Shown: piece after piece, positions 1 to 8,268 of the stretch
Layout of the letters: every line of letters begins with the position of its first letter
How positions within the stretch are numbered: position 1 is the stretch's first letter
DNA from: Longimicrobium sp.
GTDB taxonomy: Bacteria; Gemmatimonadota; Gemmatimonadetes; Longimicrobiales; Longimicrobiaceae
Direction: 5' to 3'
Length of the DNA stretch: 64,000 bases
Assembly (NCBI GenBank): GCA_036377595.1
Contig: DASUYB010000003.1
Coordinates: 1-64,000 of the forward strand
The notes under the pieces: model-generated
What the model saw: only the letters and a program-made list of their open reading frames with translations
Told to the model about the DNA's origin: nothing
The model's database searches: none
Position numbers and translations under genes: made by a program

Positions 1-96
1 CACCGCTACCGCAAGCGAACCCCCGCAATGGCCATCGGGCTGAGCGGCCACGTCTGGACCTGGGAGGAATTCCTGACTCGGAGAATTCATCACTGA
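1..96 (+). pseudogene. 3' end of a transposase (left window edge)
   Basis: An open frame enters from the left edge and ends at a TGA at 94-96. The visible 31 residues contain RKRTPAMAIGLSGHVWTWEE, which resembles the C-terminal tail of DDE transposases whose last residues read RxTPAMAAGLTDHxWxWEE (IS1-like and related IS families). Only the tail is visible, so I cannot say whether the element is intact outside the window. The bases after it run straight into a dispersed intergenic repeat, and no clear terminal inverted repeat is visible. Confidence 0.5.
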
Positions 97-114
97 TGAG
101 TAGAGTCACTACCT

Positions 115-183
115 ATAGATCCTTCGGCCTGCAACCACTTGCGCAGACGCCGGTTACGGTGTGGCCGGCCTCAGGATGACGTC
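115..183 (+). repeat. dispersed GATCCTTCGG/CAGGATGAC repeat, copy 1
   Basis: This copy begins with GATCCTTCGGCCTGCAA and ends with GGCCGGCCTCAGGATGAC. Near-identical copies lie at 14854-14930 and 34757-34820, and an inverted one at 59498-59563. A truncated inverted piece is at 9885-9935. It is intergenic here, downstream of the minus-strand gene that ends at 209. Confidence 0.75.
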
Positions 184-208
184 GGCGGGGATTTGTGCGG
201 ATTCCCAA

Positions 209-1045
209 TCACCGCCGCCGCGGCTGGTAGTTGAAGACGGTCTGTCGGTTGCGGCCGATGGTGCGGGCGTCCTTCATCAGGAAGCCGGCGCGGCGCGCGT
301 CGGCGGCCTGCAGGTCGGGGAGGAGGCGCGCGTTCGGGGCCACCAGCACGCCCAATTGGATCATCCGCCCGCGGCAGATCTCCACGTAGTGCGACAGGCT
401 GAAGCGCATCGCGGCGCGCCCGGCCTCGAGATGGTGGAAGGCGAACTCCTGCGCGAAATCCTCGCCCACGCCGTAGGTGCAGTCGTCGCCCGGCGGCTGG
501 ATCTCGTGCGTCTTCAGCGCCTCGACCATCGCCGCCAGCGACGCGAAGGAGCGCACGTGCGCCGAGTCCATCGCCTGCCGCACCAGGCGGTCGGCCATCA
601 GCGCGCGCAGCAGCTCGCGTTCGGGGACGAGGTCCGTCGCGCGCACCTCGTGCGGGCGGGCGACGGTGCCGCGCGCCAGGTCGTACGCCACGAAGCGCGT
701 CCACAGGATGGGATGCGCGCCGCCGCAGTCGCAGTAGTTCGCCTCCTCCAGGCTCACGATCGAGCCCACCACCGACATCAGCCGGTACTTCATCTCGAAC
801 TCGCGCACCGGCACCTCGTCGTCGTGGTCGCTCGCCATCTTCGCCCACTCGGCGTCGGCGACGCGGCGCGCGCTGAAGACGAGCGCGCCGTCGCTGGCCC
901 GCCGCGCGGTGATGTCGCGCTCCGTCCACGCCACGTCGAACCCGCCCGAGCGCCCGCGCCAGATCGCCTGCTGCGCGTCGGCCGCCGTGGCGCCGAGGCC
1001 GGCCATCATCAACAGCGGTAGGGAGATGCGGGAGATCGCAAGCAT
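209..1045 (-). CDS. secreted protein of unknown function
   Basis: The 278-residue product begins MLAISRISLPLLMMAGLGATA and has a signal peptide with cleavage likely after ATAADAQ. The mature part is soluble-looking with mixed charge and no transmembrane segment. It has a Cys pair in NYCDCGGAH and a further Cys near DDCTYGVGEDF. I recognise no family. The ATG at 1045 is chosen because it starts the signal peptide and is preceded by GAGGAC; the same frame stays open much further upstream, but that extension overlaps the next gene out of register. It is the last gene of a minus-strand run with the genes at 1090-2106 and 2112-3299. Confidence 0.7.
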   Translation of the reverse strand: MLAISRISLPLLMMAGLGATAADAQQAIWRGRSGGFDVAWTERDITARRASDGALVFSARRVADAEWAKMASDHDDEVPVREFEMKYRLMSVVGSIVSLEEANYCDCGGAHPILWTRFVAYDLARGTVARPHEVRATDLVPERELLRALMADRLVRQAMDSAHVRSFASLAAMVEALKTHEIQPPGDDCTYGVGEDFAQEFAFHHLEAGRAAMRFSLSHYVEICRGRMIQLGVLVAPNARLLPDLQAADARRAGFLMKDARTIGRNRQTVFNYQPRRR

Positions 1046-1089
1046 CCGTGTCCTCGGGGAGATGGGGATCGGGGGATGATGCCCGTCCG

Positions 1090-2106
1090 CTACGCGGGGA
1101 GCGGGAGCGGAGATTCGAAGATGACGCGCCGCACCTCGCCGGGGACGACGAGCGCGGCGTTGGCGGCTGCGGCGAGCTCCGGCGGCGCCTCGGTGAAGCC
1201 CAGACCGCGGAACATGGCGAGCGAGGCCGCGTTGTCCTCGCGCACGTCGGCGTAGACGCGGGTGACGCCGTCGCGGTACGCCTCCGCGCACGCCGCGCGC
1301 ACGAGCTGGCGCCCCAGTCCCAGCCGCCGCGCCCACGGCGACACGCCGACCGAGCGCACCCAGTGGCCGGGGAGCGCCACCCCCTCCGCCGCGTACTCGT
1401 CCACGAAGGTGAAGCCGCGCACCGTCCCCCGCGCGTCGAACGCGGCGACCGGGAAGCCTTCCGCCGCCCACCGGCCGCGCACCTGCCGGGCGATGAGGTC
1501 GCGCATCCGCGGCAGCGCCTCGGCGGCGAAGGCGTCGAGCGCGGCGGCGTCGCCCGGGCCGGCGCGGCGGATGCGGACCTGTCCCACGTGCCGGGCGCGC
1601 ATCCGCCGCGTGGCCGGGGAGGAGCGGACGAAGCGGAGGGCGGGGCCGAGCACCCGGCGCGCGCCCGCGCCGGCGCGCTGCATCGCCCACGCGGCGGCGC
1701 GGTGGGTCGCGCCGAACTCGAACGTGCGCCCGCCGCGACGGACCGCCATCACGCGGCCGTGGACCTGGCAGGCGTCGTCCTCCATCGCGCCGTGCAGCGT
1801 CCCCAGCCGCGGCGGTTGGACGGCGGCGACGACGCGGACGGACCACGGCCCGCCGCAGCGCACCAGCGCCAGGTCGCCGCGGCGCAGCGCATCGCCCCCG
1901 CACCGCTCGATCCCCATCTCGTCGCCCGGGCGCAGGAGCGGCGCGAAGGTGCGGCCGTTCACCGGGAGCCAGGCCAGCTCGCCCGGGGCGGCGGCGCGGA
2001 GTCGCGCGAGGACGTCGCCGCCCGGCGCGGCCGCATCTCCCGAAAACACGCGAGGCGCGGAGGACGCGGCCCGTTCCGCGCGCTCCACGCCCCGGTGCCA
2101 GCTCAC
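1090..2106 (-). CDS. S24/S26 signal-peptidase-like domain fused to GNAT acetyltransferase
   Basis: A 338-residue protein starts at a GTG six bases past the stop of the upstream gene, so the two are probably translationally coupled. Residues about 45-125 resemble the S24/S26 (signal peptidase/LexA) fold: VNGRTFAPLLRPGDEM corresponds to the usual GxSMxPxLxxGD box, followed by RRGDLALVR and GRVMAVRRGG. The catalytic Ser position reads Thr and the region where Lys is expected reads WSVRVV, so proteolytic activity is doubtful. Residues about 176-320 are a GNAT fold, with the acetyl-CoA motif RRLGLGRQLV near 261-270 and DNAASLAMFRGLGF near 291-304. The acetylated substrate is unknown. An isolated GNAT start is less likely because the frame is continuous. 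Confidence 0.7.
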   Translation of the reverse strand: MSWHRGVERAERAASSAPRVFSGDAAAPGGDVLARLRAAAPGELAWLPVNGRTFAPLLRPGDEMGIERCGGDALRRGDLALVRCGGPWSVRVVAAVQPPRLGTLHGAMEDDACQVHGRVMAVRRGGRTFEFGATHRAAAWAMQRAGAGARRVLGPALRFVRSSPATRRMRARHVGQVRIRRAGPGDAAALDAFAAEALPRMRDLIARQVRGRWAAEGFPVAAFDARGTVRGFTFVDEYAAEGVALPGHWVRSVGVSPWARRLGLGRQLVRAACAEAYRDGVTRVYADVREDNAASLAMFRGLGFTEAPPELAAAANAALVVPGEVRRVIFESPLPLPA

Positions 2107-2111
2107 GTTGC

Positions 2112-3299
2112 TCAGCGGTGGGAGTCGTGCTGGTGCGGCATCCCCGGCGTGTGCGTGTGCTCCGCCGCGGGCCGGGGAGTCGCGGGCTTCGCGGGCGCGG
2201 CGGCCGTGCCGTGGCTCATCCCCGCCATCCCCCCGTGCGGGTGGCCGGAAGGGGCCGAGCCGCCGTGCATGTGGCCGCTTCCCTCCTGGTTCCCCGTGTG
2301 CACCAGGTGCCAGTCGAGCTTGAGCTGCGGGTCGTTGCGGTCCACCCCCGGCCAGCGCGCGTCGCCGTCGGGAACCAGCGCGCCGCCCAGCGCTCCCATC
2401 GCGCCGCTGGGGATCATCCGCCCGGTCGGGTTGTCGTACTCCGCCGTCAGCCGGTACAGGTGGTCCGGTCGCACGGGCACACCCAGGCGCCAGACGAAGA
2501 GCCCGGTCGGCATCCCCACCACCTCGCCGTCGGCATCCAGCGTCGGCCGCGACTCCCAGATCACTTTGTTGGCGGTGACGTCGGTCAGCCGCAGCGCGGT
2601 GCCGTACTGGTGCAGGTGCCCGCCGAGGCCCAGGATGCGCCCCGCCACGGCCGGACGCGCCTCCCAGCTGCGGCTGGAGCGCCCCGGCGGCAGGTCCCAC
2701 GAGTGCAGGCTCGCGGGCGGCATCACGTCCATGTAGAAGGGGAACACGGAGATCGGCTTCATCAGCGCGTCGCCCGGCGTGTAGCCGAAGTGGATGCGCA
2801 GGGTGACGCCCCTGTAGTCGCGCCCGGTGGGATTGTGCATCATCGAGGTGACGATGAGCTCCTGGCCGCGGCGCACGCGGTAGCCCAGCATCCGCGGCAG
2901 GCCGACGGGCGGCGTCTCCTGCCCGGCGGCCGCCACGCGCAGCATGATGGGGCTGAACAGCTCGCGCTGCCCGGGGGCGATCACGTTCACGTGGTGCAGC
3001 GTGCGCCGGGGAACGGGGCGGCCGCGCGCGTCCACCATCTCCACCCGGAAGCCGTGCAGCCAGCCGTCCACGGGGATGCTGGCGTGGTACGCTGGCAACT
3101 GCTTGTGGCCGCCGGCGGCCGGCAGGTCCACCGGGCCCACCTCCAGCACCAGGTCCCTGTTCGGCGCGTCGACGCGGACGCGCAGCCCCGTCAGGTTCGC
3201 GGCCGCCGTCGCGGGCGCCTGCGCGTGCGCGAGGGAGAGGGTCGACGGCAGCGCGGCCAGCATCACGAGGCCGCGGAGGTGCGCGCTGCGGAATCGCAT
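2112..3299 (-). CDS. secreted His/Met-rich protein, possibly copper-binding
   Basis: The 395-residue protein has an N-terminal signal peptide (MRFRSAHLRGLVMLAALPS, cleaved after about AHAQA). The ATG at 3299 is chosen because it begins this signal sequence. The central part holds HHVNVIAPG, MMHNPTGRDYRG and GHLHQYGTALRL. The H-x-H-x-x-G pattern recalls copper type II, ascorbate-dependent monooxygenase-like (PHM fold) proteins, but I cannot confirm membership. The C-terminal 60 residues are loaded with His and Met (GHMHGG, HPHGGMAGMSHG, MPHQHDSHR), a composition common in copper-handling proteins. It ends just before the GTG of the S26/GNAT gene. No copper regulator or transporter is adjacent. 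Confidence 0.65.
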   Translation of the reverse strand: MRFRSAHLRGLVMLAALPSTLSLAHAQAPATAAANLTGLRVRVDAPNRDLVLEVGPVDLPAAGGHKQLPAYHASIPVDGWLHGFRVEMVDARGRPVPRRTLHHVNVIAPGQRELFSPIMLRVAAAGQETPPVGLPRMLGYRVRRGQELIVTSMMHNPTGRDYRGVTLRIHFGYTPGDALMKPISVFPFYMDVMPPASLHSWDLPPGRSSRSWEARPAVAGRILGLGGHLHQYGTALRLTDVTANKVIWESRPTLDADGEVVGMPTGLFVWRLGVPVRPDHLYRLTAEYDNPTGRMIPSGAMGALGGALVPDGDARWPGVDRNDPQLKLDWHLVHTGNQEGSGHMHGGSAPSGHPHGGMAGMSHGTAAAPAKPATPRPAAEHTHTPGMPHQHDSHR

Positions 3300-3448
3300 G
3301 GGTCGGTGCGGAAGGATCGCGATGGATCGGTGTGGCTGCGGATCAGGCGCGGAATCGCGCGGAGGCGTGCCCCACAACGTAGCAGGAAAGTGCACGCTTG
3401 GGGAGTGGCGGGGCATGCTTCAGGCGGGAACGACGTCCGAGAGGAGTA

Positions 3449-3652
3449 TGCGAATAAATTCGCGGCTACAACCACACGAAGTCCCCTCCGGGGACTACAG
3501 GCGTCGTCGCGGACGAGGCCACGGCGCTCGCGACGGGCCTCCAAATCGGTGAACCCGGGAAGCCGGTCGCGAGCACCGTAATCGCAGCCGATGGGAAGCC
3601 GGTAGTCCGCGAAGGCGGACTTCGTGTGGTCGTAGCCGCGAATTTATTCGCA
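3449..3652. repeat. MITE-like element: inverted pair of double-hairpin units
   Basis: The left unit (3449-3497) has palindrome GCGAATAAATTCGC, then GGCTACAACCACACGAAGTC, then hairpin AGTCCCCTCCGGGGACT. The right unit (3604-3652) is its inverted partner with arms AGTCCGCGAAGGCGGACT and GCGAATTTATTCGC. About 105 unrelated bases lie between. The same architecture recurs at 16076-16230 and 41024-41213. Single units are at 18935, 59372 and 60082. No transposase accompanies it. Confidence 0.8.
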
Positions 3653-3669
3653 TTGTCCCCCGACGATGC

Positions 3670-3719
3670 CCGGCCACTCTCTCCGGCCACTCTCTCCGGC
3701 CACTCTCTCCGGCCACTCG
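3670..3719. repeat. 13-bp tandem repeat, about 3.8 copies
   Basis: The unit CCGGCCACTCTCT is repeated exactly three times (3670-3682, 3683-3695, 3696-3708) with a partial fourth. It lies about 40 bases after the ypdA stop codon. Confidence 0.9.
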
Positions 3720-3757
3720 ACCGCGGCGGCGCCCGCGGCCGCGGTCGCGCCCGCACC

Positions 3758-4798
3758 CTACGTCGCCACTGCGAGAGACTTGGCCTTCGTCACCGTATCG
3801 GGGTCGGGCTCGCGGCCGAGGATGGCGTCGGCGATCAGGGGGCCGTGGAACTTGCCGTTCTCGATGAAGATCTTGTTGGCGTCGTAGCCCGCCGCCAGCA
3901 CCCCCGCGATGTACACGCCGGGGACGTCCGTCGCCATCGTCGAGCGGTCGTGCGTCGGGATGCCGGTCTTGGGGTCGATGGTGACGCCAAGCGCGCGCAG
4001 GAGGCCGGGGTCCGGCTCGTATCCCGTCATCGCCAGCACCCAGTCGTTCGGCAGGGTGCGGATCTCGCCCGTCTCCAGGCTCTCCACGTCCACCTCGCGC
4101 GGGCGGATGGCGACGACGCGGTGGCGCCAGAGGACGGGGATGGATCCCTCGGCGATGCGGTTCTCCATGTCGGGACGCACCCACGGCTTCACGCCGCGGT
4201 CCAGCTTGTCGAAGAGGTGGACGATGGTCACGCGCGCGCCCTCGCGCCAGGTGGTGAGCGCCGCGTCGGCCGCGCTGTTCCCCGCGCCGATGACGACGAC
4301 GTCCTGGTCGAAGTAGAGGAACGGCTCGGTGAAGTAGTGCACCACCTTGTCGAGTTCCGCGCCGGGCACGTCCAGCCGCCGCGGCGTGTCGAAGTAGCCG
4401 GTGGCGATCACGATGTTCCTGGCCCGGTACTCGGCGTCGTCGGCGTCGCGGATGCGGGTGCGCAGGATGAAATCATCCCCGTCGCGCTCGATCTCGACCA
4501 CGTCCTCGTACTGGTGCACGTCGAGCCCGAAGTACGTCACCAGCTTGCGGTAGTAGCGCAGCGCCTCGCGCCGGGTGGGCTTGTCGCCCGCCGTGGTGAA
4601 GGGAACGTTGGCGATCTCCAGCTTCTCCGGCCCGCTGAAGAACGTCGTGTACGTGGGATACCGGTAGACGGACCAGGTCACCGGCCCGCGGTCGAAGTTC
4701 ACGCACGAGAGGCCGCGCTCCCTGGCGGCCACGCCCACCGCCAGCCCGCACGGCCCCGCCCCCACCACCGCGATGTCGAACGGCTGCTGCTCAGCCAT
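3758..4798 (-). CDS. ypdA: YpdA family bacillithiol-disulfide reductase
   Basis: A 346-residue FAD/NAD(P)H flavoprotein. The N-terminal FAD motif is IAVVGAGPCGLAVG (residues about 9-22) and the second nucleotide-binding motif is VVVIGAGNSAADAAL near the middle. ALRYYRKLVTYFGL, ATGYFDTPRRL and the C-terminal GYDANKIFIENGKFHG are typical of YpdA. The family reduces bacillithiol disulfide with NADPH in the cytoplasm. No bshA, bshB or bshC gene is nearby. The ATG at 4798 (MAEQQPFDIAVVG) is chosen because it places the Rossmann strand at the N terminus; the frame stays open upstream but carries no family sequence. It appears monocistronic. Confidence 0.9.
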   Translation of the reverse strand: MAEQQPFDIAVVGAGPCGLAVGVAARERGLSCVNFDRGPVTWSVYRYPTYTTFFSGPEKLEIANVPFTTAGDKPTRREALRYYRKLVTYFGLDVHQYEDVVEIERDGDDFILRTRIRDADDAEYRARNIVIATGYFDTPRRLDVPGAELDKVVHYFTEPFLYFDQDVVVIGAGNSAADAALTTWREGARVTIVHLFDKLDRGVKPWVRPDMENRIAEGSIPVLWRHRVVAIRPREVDVESLETGEIRTLPNDWVLAMTGYEPDPGLLRALGVTIDPKTGIPTHDRSTMATDVPGVYIAGVLAAGYDANKIFIENGKFHGPLIADAILGREPDPDTVTKAKSLAVAT

Positions 4799-4905
4799 CT
4801 GCGCTCGTCTGCCCGGGATACGACGCGTCCCGCCGGCACCGCGCCGTCGGGACGTGGAAGAATATCGCCGGAGCGAGCCTCCGGCCAAGTTCGTGCCGCG
4901 AACTC

Positions 4906-6111
4906 CTATTGGGATTTACCCACGAGTGGGCGGAGCGAATCCTCCACAAATTGATTTGGCTTCCAGCCCTTGAGGATGCGGTCAAGGACGAACGTGTCCG
5001 TAGCACCCAGCGCCAAGCCCAGCGCTGTCCCTAAGCCGCCTGCCCCGATCGAATCCAAACCTACGCCTAAACCTGAGAACAAAAGCCAACGGACAGTCTT
5101 GGAGGGGAGTTTATCCACCCAAGTCGAAGTAGTCACACTCCTGAAGTATTCCTTGATCAAGTCTGCGTCCGCCGGCTGGCTATGTAGCCAACTCTTGAAC
5201 TTGGCCGCCTTCTCGAGCAACCGAAGGACATCCTCGACGCCAATTCGACCGGTGTTGACAGCTTCGCGAATGGCACGACCATCAGCAAACAAGAAGTCCT
5301 GAAATCGTGCTATGTTCGATTCATTTTCGGCGCGCCTCGCGAGAAGCGAATCAATCCGTACGGCTGCTACGACCGAGTTCACTGGATCTGCTGCCATATC
5401 TGCCCCAGAACGCGCGGCATCCTCCAAAATCTCGCGAGCACTAAGGAAATGCGCTAACAAGAATGCGGGTGTTAGCGGATCTGCCCGAAACGTGGTTCGA
5501 CGAAACAATGCGTTTGCGACCACAAAATCGATGTTCGTCAGAACCCGTAACCCGTCCTCGACCTGTTGCACCTCAAATCGTGTATTCGACGGAAGATCGA
5601 GTCCCGGGGCAAAGATGCGTAACATGTGACGAACAGCTAAACTGACATACTCCGAGTCTAGCAGATCCGAGGTGACTCGCGTTGTTATTGCAGAGTCTGT
5701 TTGTTCAACGATGAGTCTTCGGCATACCTGCGCAGTAACTCTCCGCGCTCGTCCTCGACGACCGATCACTTCCTCAAGGGCACGCCTAATTAGCACTTCT
5801 GGTCCAGCAACACCGGTTTCACCTGCTGCAAGCGCCATGACCACAGGATGGTAGCGTTCGCGCGCACTTCCAGTGTTCGCAGTGTGGATTCCAGTTAGCC
5901 CCTGCTGGAACCTAAACTTTGCCACGCCGCTGTTCAGAAGCGCGAGAAGCCCCTCCGGGGACCACATCCTAGCGATCTGCTTAATGACTCCTGGATTGAC
6001 CAGGACTTCAGCCTCGCCATAGAACAGCAGTCCCTCGACCAACGCGCCAAGATCGAGCGGTGTATCTGCGTCCAGCGGACTGTGCGGTCGGAGGCTTAGT
6101 TTCTCGAACAT
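4906..6111 (-). CDS. orphan protein of unknown function in a lower-G+C patch
   Basis: A 401-residue protein beginning MFEKLSLRPHSPLDADTPLD. It is largely alpha-helical and soluble except for two Gly-rich hydrophobic stretches near the C terminus (WLLFSGLGVGLDSIG and GLGTALGLALGA), which could be a hairpin membrane segment. I recognise no domain. Its codons are visibly less G/C-rich at third positions than those of its neighbours and the flanks (4900-6370) are also more A+T-rich, which points to recent horizontal acquisition. The start at 6111 is the first Met of the frame. It could be a defence or toxin-type cargo gene, but nothing in the sequence proves that. Confidence 0.65.
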   Translation of the reverse strand: MFEKLSLRPHSPLDADTPLDLGALVEGLLFYGEAEVLVNPGVIKQIARMWSPEGLLALLNSGVAKFRFQQGLTGIHTANTGSARERYHPVVMALAAGETGVAGPEVLIRRALEEVIGRRGRARRVTAQVCRRLIVEQTDSAITTRVTSDLLDSEYVSLAVRHMLRIFAPGLDLPSNTRFEVQQVEDGLRVLTNIDFVVANALFRRTTFRADPLTPAFLLAHFLSAREILEDAARSGADMAADPVNSVVAAVRIDSLLARRAENESNIARFQDFLFADGRAIREAVNTGRIGVEDVLRLLEKAAKFKSWLHSQPADADLIKEYFRSVTTSTWVDKLPSKTVRWLLFSGLGVGLDSIGAGGLGTALGLALGATDTFVLDRILKGWKPNQFVEDSLRPLVGKSQ

Positions 6112-6461
6112 TCCCTGTCTTTCAGCGTTGCTCGCATCCTTGCTCTAACCAATCCACCCAAGCAGTCACGCTCGGTGTCCGAGCGGCGAGACAAATCTCC
6201 GTAGTATAACATGTACTCCTTAAGCACCGTGGCGAAGGGCGCCGTATTAGGAATGAGGGATAAGCACGAATAGGGGAGGCAGCCTTCTGCCGCCCGTGCT
6301 TTTGTTCGACGTCGTGTAGGCCCCGCGGGAACAGACGTTGGGACCCGATCGGGACGATGAGGAGATTTGGGATCACGCAGAGTCAGCAGGGTCAGCAGAG
6401 AGAACAGCTTCAGTTCTCTGCTGACCCTGCTGACTCTGCGTGAGACCTTCTGTTCCAGGAA
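6112..6461. other. 350-base gap with a long hairpin
   Basis: The A+T-richer stretch 6112-6370 holds no convincing gene; one 84-codon frame on the minus strand lacks features and I do not call it. The right third is occupied by the hairpin at 6373-6443, 18 bases after the stop of the PLP-enzyme gene. Confidence 0.6.
6373..6443. terminator. long hairpin, CACGCAGAGTCAGCAG family
   Basis: The left arm starts TCACGCAGAGTCAGCAGGGT and the right arm is its complement, ending CTCTGCGTGA. The stem is about 31 bp with a 2-base bulge and a 7-base loop. It lies 18 bases downstream of the stop at 6462. Relatives at 29315-29388 and 48482-48546 share the arm sequence. Its position suggests transcript termination or 3'-end protection, but there is no T-tract. 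Confidence 0.7.
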
Positions 6462-7679
6462 TCAATCTGCCGCGATCTCGTCCGGGATCTCGCGCCGCTC
6501 GGCGGCGGTGGCGCCGTTCGTCGCCGCGTCCACCGCCTGCTCGAAGTCGGCGATCAGGTCGGCGGCGTCCTCGATCCCCAGCGACACGCGCACAAAGCCG
6601 TCGCGGATGCCGTTGGCGGCGCGCTCCTCGGGCGTCATCGCCGAGTGCGAGGTGTAGCGCGGCTCGCTCACCAGCGTCTCTACGCTGCCCAGCGACGGGG
6701 CCACCTTCGCCAGCTGCAGCGCGCGGACGAAGCGCGCCGCCGCCGGTCCCCCGCCCGCGATCTCCAGCCCGATCATCCCCCCGAAGCCGTCCAGCACCCG
6801 CCGCGCCGTCTCGTAGTCCCGGTGCGACGGGATCCCCGGGTAGTGCACGCGCGCGATCCCCGGGTGCGAATCCGCCCAGAGCGCGACCGCCAGCCCGTTG
6901 GCGTTGTGGCGCTCCATCCGTAGCGCCAGCGTCTTCATCCCCCGCTCCAGCAGCCACACGCCGTGCGGGTCGAGCGCCGGCCCCCAGATCTTCGCGCGGT
7001 CGCGCACCGCCTTCACCCGCGCGGCGCCGCCGGCGATCACCCCCGCGGTCACGTCGCTGTGGCCGCCCAGGTACTTGGTGCCGCTGTGCATCACCAGGTC
7101 TACCCCGTGCTCCAGCGGCCGCGAGTTGATCGGCGACGCGAAGGTCGAATCCACCATCACCACCGCGCCGCGTGCGTGCGCCTCGTCCGCCAGCGCGCGC
7201 AGGTCTAGCACGCGGACCAGCGGGTTCGACGGGCTCTCGCCGATCACCAGCTTCGTCTCCGGGCGGAACGCGTCGGTCCACCCGGGGGCGAACATGTCGA
7301 CGAACGTCGTCGTGATCCCCAGCCGCGGCAGCTCGTTCTCCAGCAGCGCGCGGGTGCCGCCGTAGATGGCGTCCGTCGCGACGACGTGGTCGCCCGCCTG
7401 GACGACGGAAAGGACGGCGCACGACATCGCCGCCATCCCGCTGGCCAGGACGACGGCGTCCTCCGCCCCCTCCAGCGCGGCGATGCGCGCCTCGGCCAGC
7501 ACGTGGTTGGGCGCGTTGCCATAGCGCTGGTAGAGCACCGGGCCGCGGCCGTCGGGGTCGTTGTAGAAGGTGGTGGAAAGGACGATGGGGTTCACCACCG
7601 GCCCGTAGAGGTCCTTCGCCCCCTCGCCCGCGTGCACGGCGCGGGTGGACGGCCCGGGCGTGCGGCTGGGATCAGTCAT
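6462..7679 (-). CDS. Cys/Met metabolism PLP-dependent enzyme (cystathionine gamma-synthase/lyase family)
   Basis: A 405-residue fold-type I PLP enzyme. The PLP lysine is K202 in VMHSGTKYLGGHSDV. The substrate/cofactor Tyr lies in YQRYGNAPN, the VVLASGMAAMS loop binds phosphate, and the C-terminal SLGSVETLVSEPRYTSHSAM is diagnostic of the family. Members include MetB, MetC-like gamma-lyases and O-acetylhomoserine sulfhydrylases; length and motifs fit a gamma-synthase or gamma-lyase but do not decide between them. Its start overlaps the 3' end of the upstream STAS-like gene by 8 bases, so the two are co-transcribed. A long hairpin follows the stop. Confidence 0.9.
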   Translation of the reverse strand: MTDPSRTPGPSTRAVHAGEGAKDLYGPVVNPIVLSTTFYNDPDGRGPVLYQRYGNAPNHVLAEARIAALEGAEDAVVLASGMAAMSCAVLSVVQAGDHVVATDAIYGGTRALLENELPRLGITTTFVDMFAPGWTDAFRPETKLVIGESPSNPLVRVLDLRALADEAHARGAVVMVDSTFASPINSRPLEHGVDLVMHSGTKYLGGHSDVTAGVIAGGAARVKAVRDRAKIWGPALDPHGVWLLERGMKTLALRMERHNANGLAVALWADSHPGIARVHYPGIPSHRDYETARRVLDGFGGMIGLEIAGGGPAAARFVRALQLAKVAPSLGSVETLVSEPRYTSHSAMTPEERAANGIRDGFVRVSLGIEDAADLIADFEQAVDAATNGATAAERREIPDEIAAD

Positions 7680-8262
7680 CGAGCAGCATGGACAGGGGCG
7701 TCACCGTGCCGTCGGGGTGCGGGGTGACCACCCGGTGGTTGATCAGCGCGGCCAGCGTGGCCTCCACCGCGTCGGGCGAAAGGCCCGTGTCGGCAGAGAG
7801 CTCGGCGGCGCCGGCGCGGCCGCGGCGCGTCAGCGCGTCCCACGCGGCGCGATGCACCGGCGTGGCCGCCCCCATCAGCTTCACCGTCCCCTCCTCGTCG
7901 CGCGCGACCAGGAGGAGCGAGTGCCGCTCCAGCACCGCCTCGATGGCCTCCTCGTGGTGCTCCTGCATCCCCAGCACCACGAAGTACGCCTCGGCCGGCC
8001 GCTCCTCGCCCAGGAAGCGCAGGAGGAGCTTGGCCACGATCTCGTCGGCGCACGAGTAGTCGAGCACGCGCACCTGCGAGAAGTCGAGGATCGACAGGCA
8101 CGGCTCGGCGGGCCCGTCCATCTCCGCGATCTGGCTCTCCACGCCGGTGCGGATGGCGCGGCCGGTGGGGCGCGTCACCAGGTTGCTGAAGAGCGAGGTC
8201 ACCGAGCGGCGCTGCACGGCCATGAGGCGGAAGGGGGCGCGGGTGACGAGGGCGGCCTGCAC
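7672..8262 (-). CDS. STAS-like regulatory protein with C-terminal winged-helix-like region
   Basis: A 196-residue protein starting at GTG 8262, six bases after the cyclophilin stop. Residues about 55-125 contain LDFSQVRVLDYSCADEIV followed by AYFVVLGMQEHHEEAI, a pattern of STAS-like (DUF4325-type) domains, which usually pair with HATPase anti-sigma-like proteins. The C-terminal 70 residues (AAWDALTRRGRAGAAELSAD and the following helices) look like a winged helix. An STAS/HATPase protein lies two genes upstream in the same direction, so a partner-switching role is plausible but unproven. Confidence 0.7.
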   Translation of the reverse strand: MQAALVTRAPFRLMAVQRRSVTSLFSNLVTRPTGRAIRTGVESQIAEMDGPAEPCLSILDFSQVRVLDYSCADEIVAKLLLRFLGEERPAEAYFVVLGMQEHHEEAIEAVLERHSLLLVARDEEGTVKLMGAATPVHRAAWDALTRRGRAGAAELSADTGLSPDAVEATLAALINHRVVTPHPDGTVTPLSMLLDD

Positions 8263-8268
8263 GCTGCG

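Larger units (their letters stand above)
3300..3757. other. 458-base gene-free gap with MITE-like repeat and 13-bp tandem array
   Basis: The gap lies upstream of the minus-strand gene starting at 3299 and downstream of ypdA. It contains an inverted pair of double-hairpin units (3449-3497 and 3604-3652) and four copies of a 13-base unit (3670-3719). Frames open across it on both strands look like repeat-derived shadows. I see no credible gene here. Confidence 0.7.

Noticed and set aside
161-1021. Long plus-strand frames opposite real genes (also at 1048, 2118, 24654, 49723, 53745 and others)
   Set aside because: These are G+C-driven shadows: the opposite strand carries recognisable proteins and their own residues are Arg/Pro/Ala-rich without motifs.
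6122-6376. 84-codon minus-strand frame
   Set aside because: No recognisable motif, no Shine-Dalgarno sequence, and it runs into the hairpin repeat. Composition looks non-coding.
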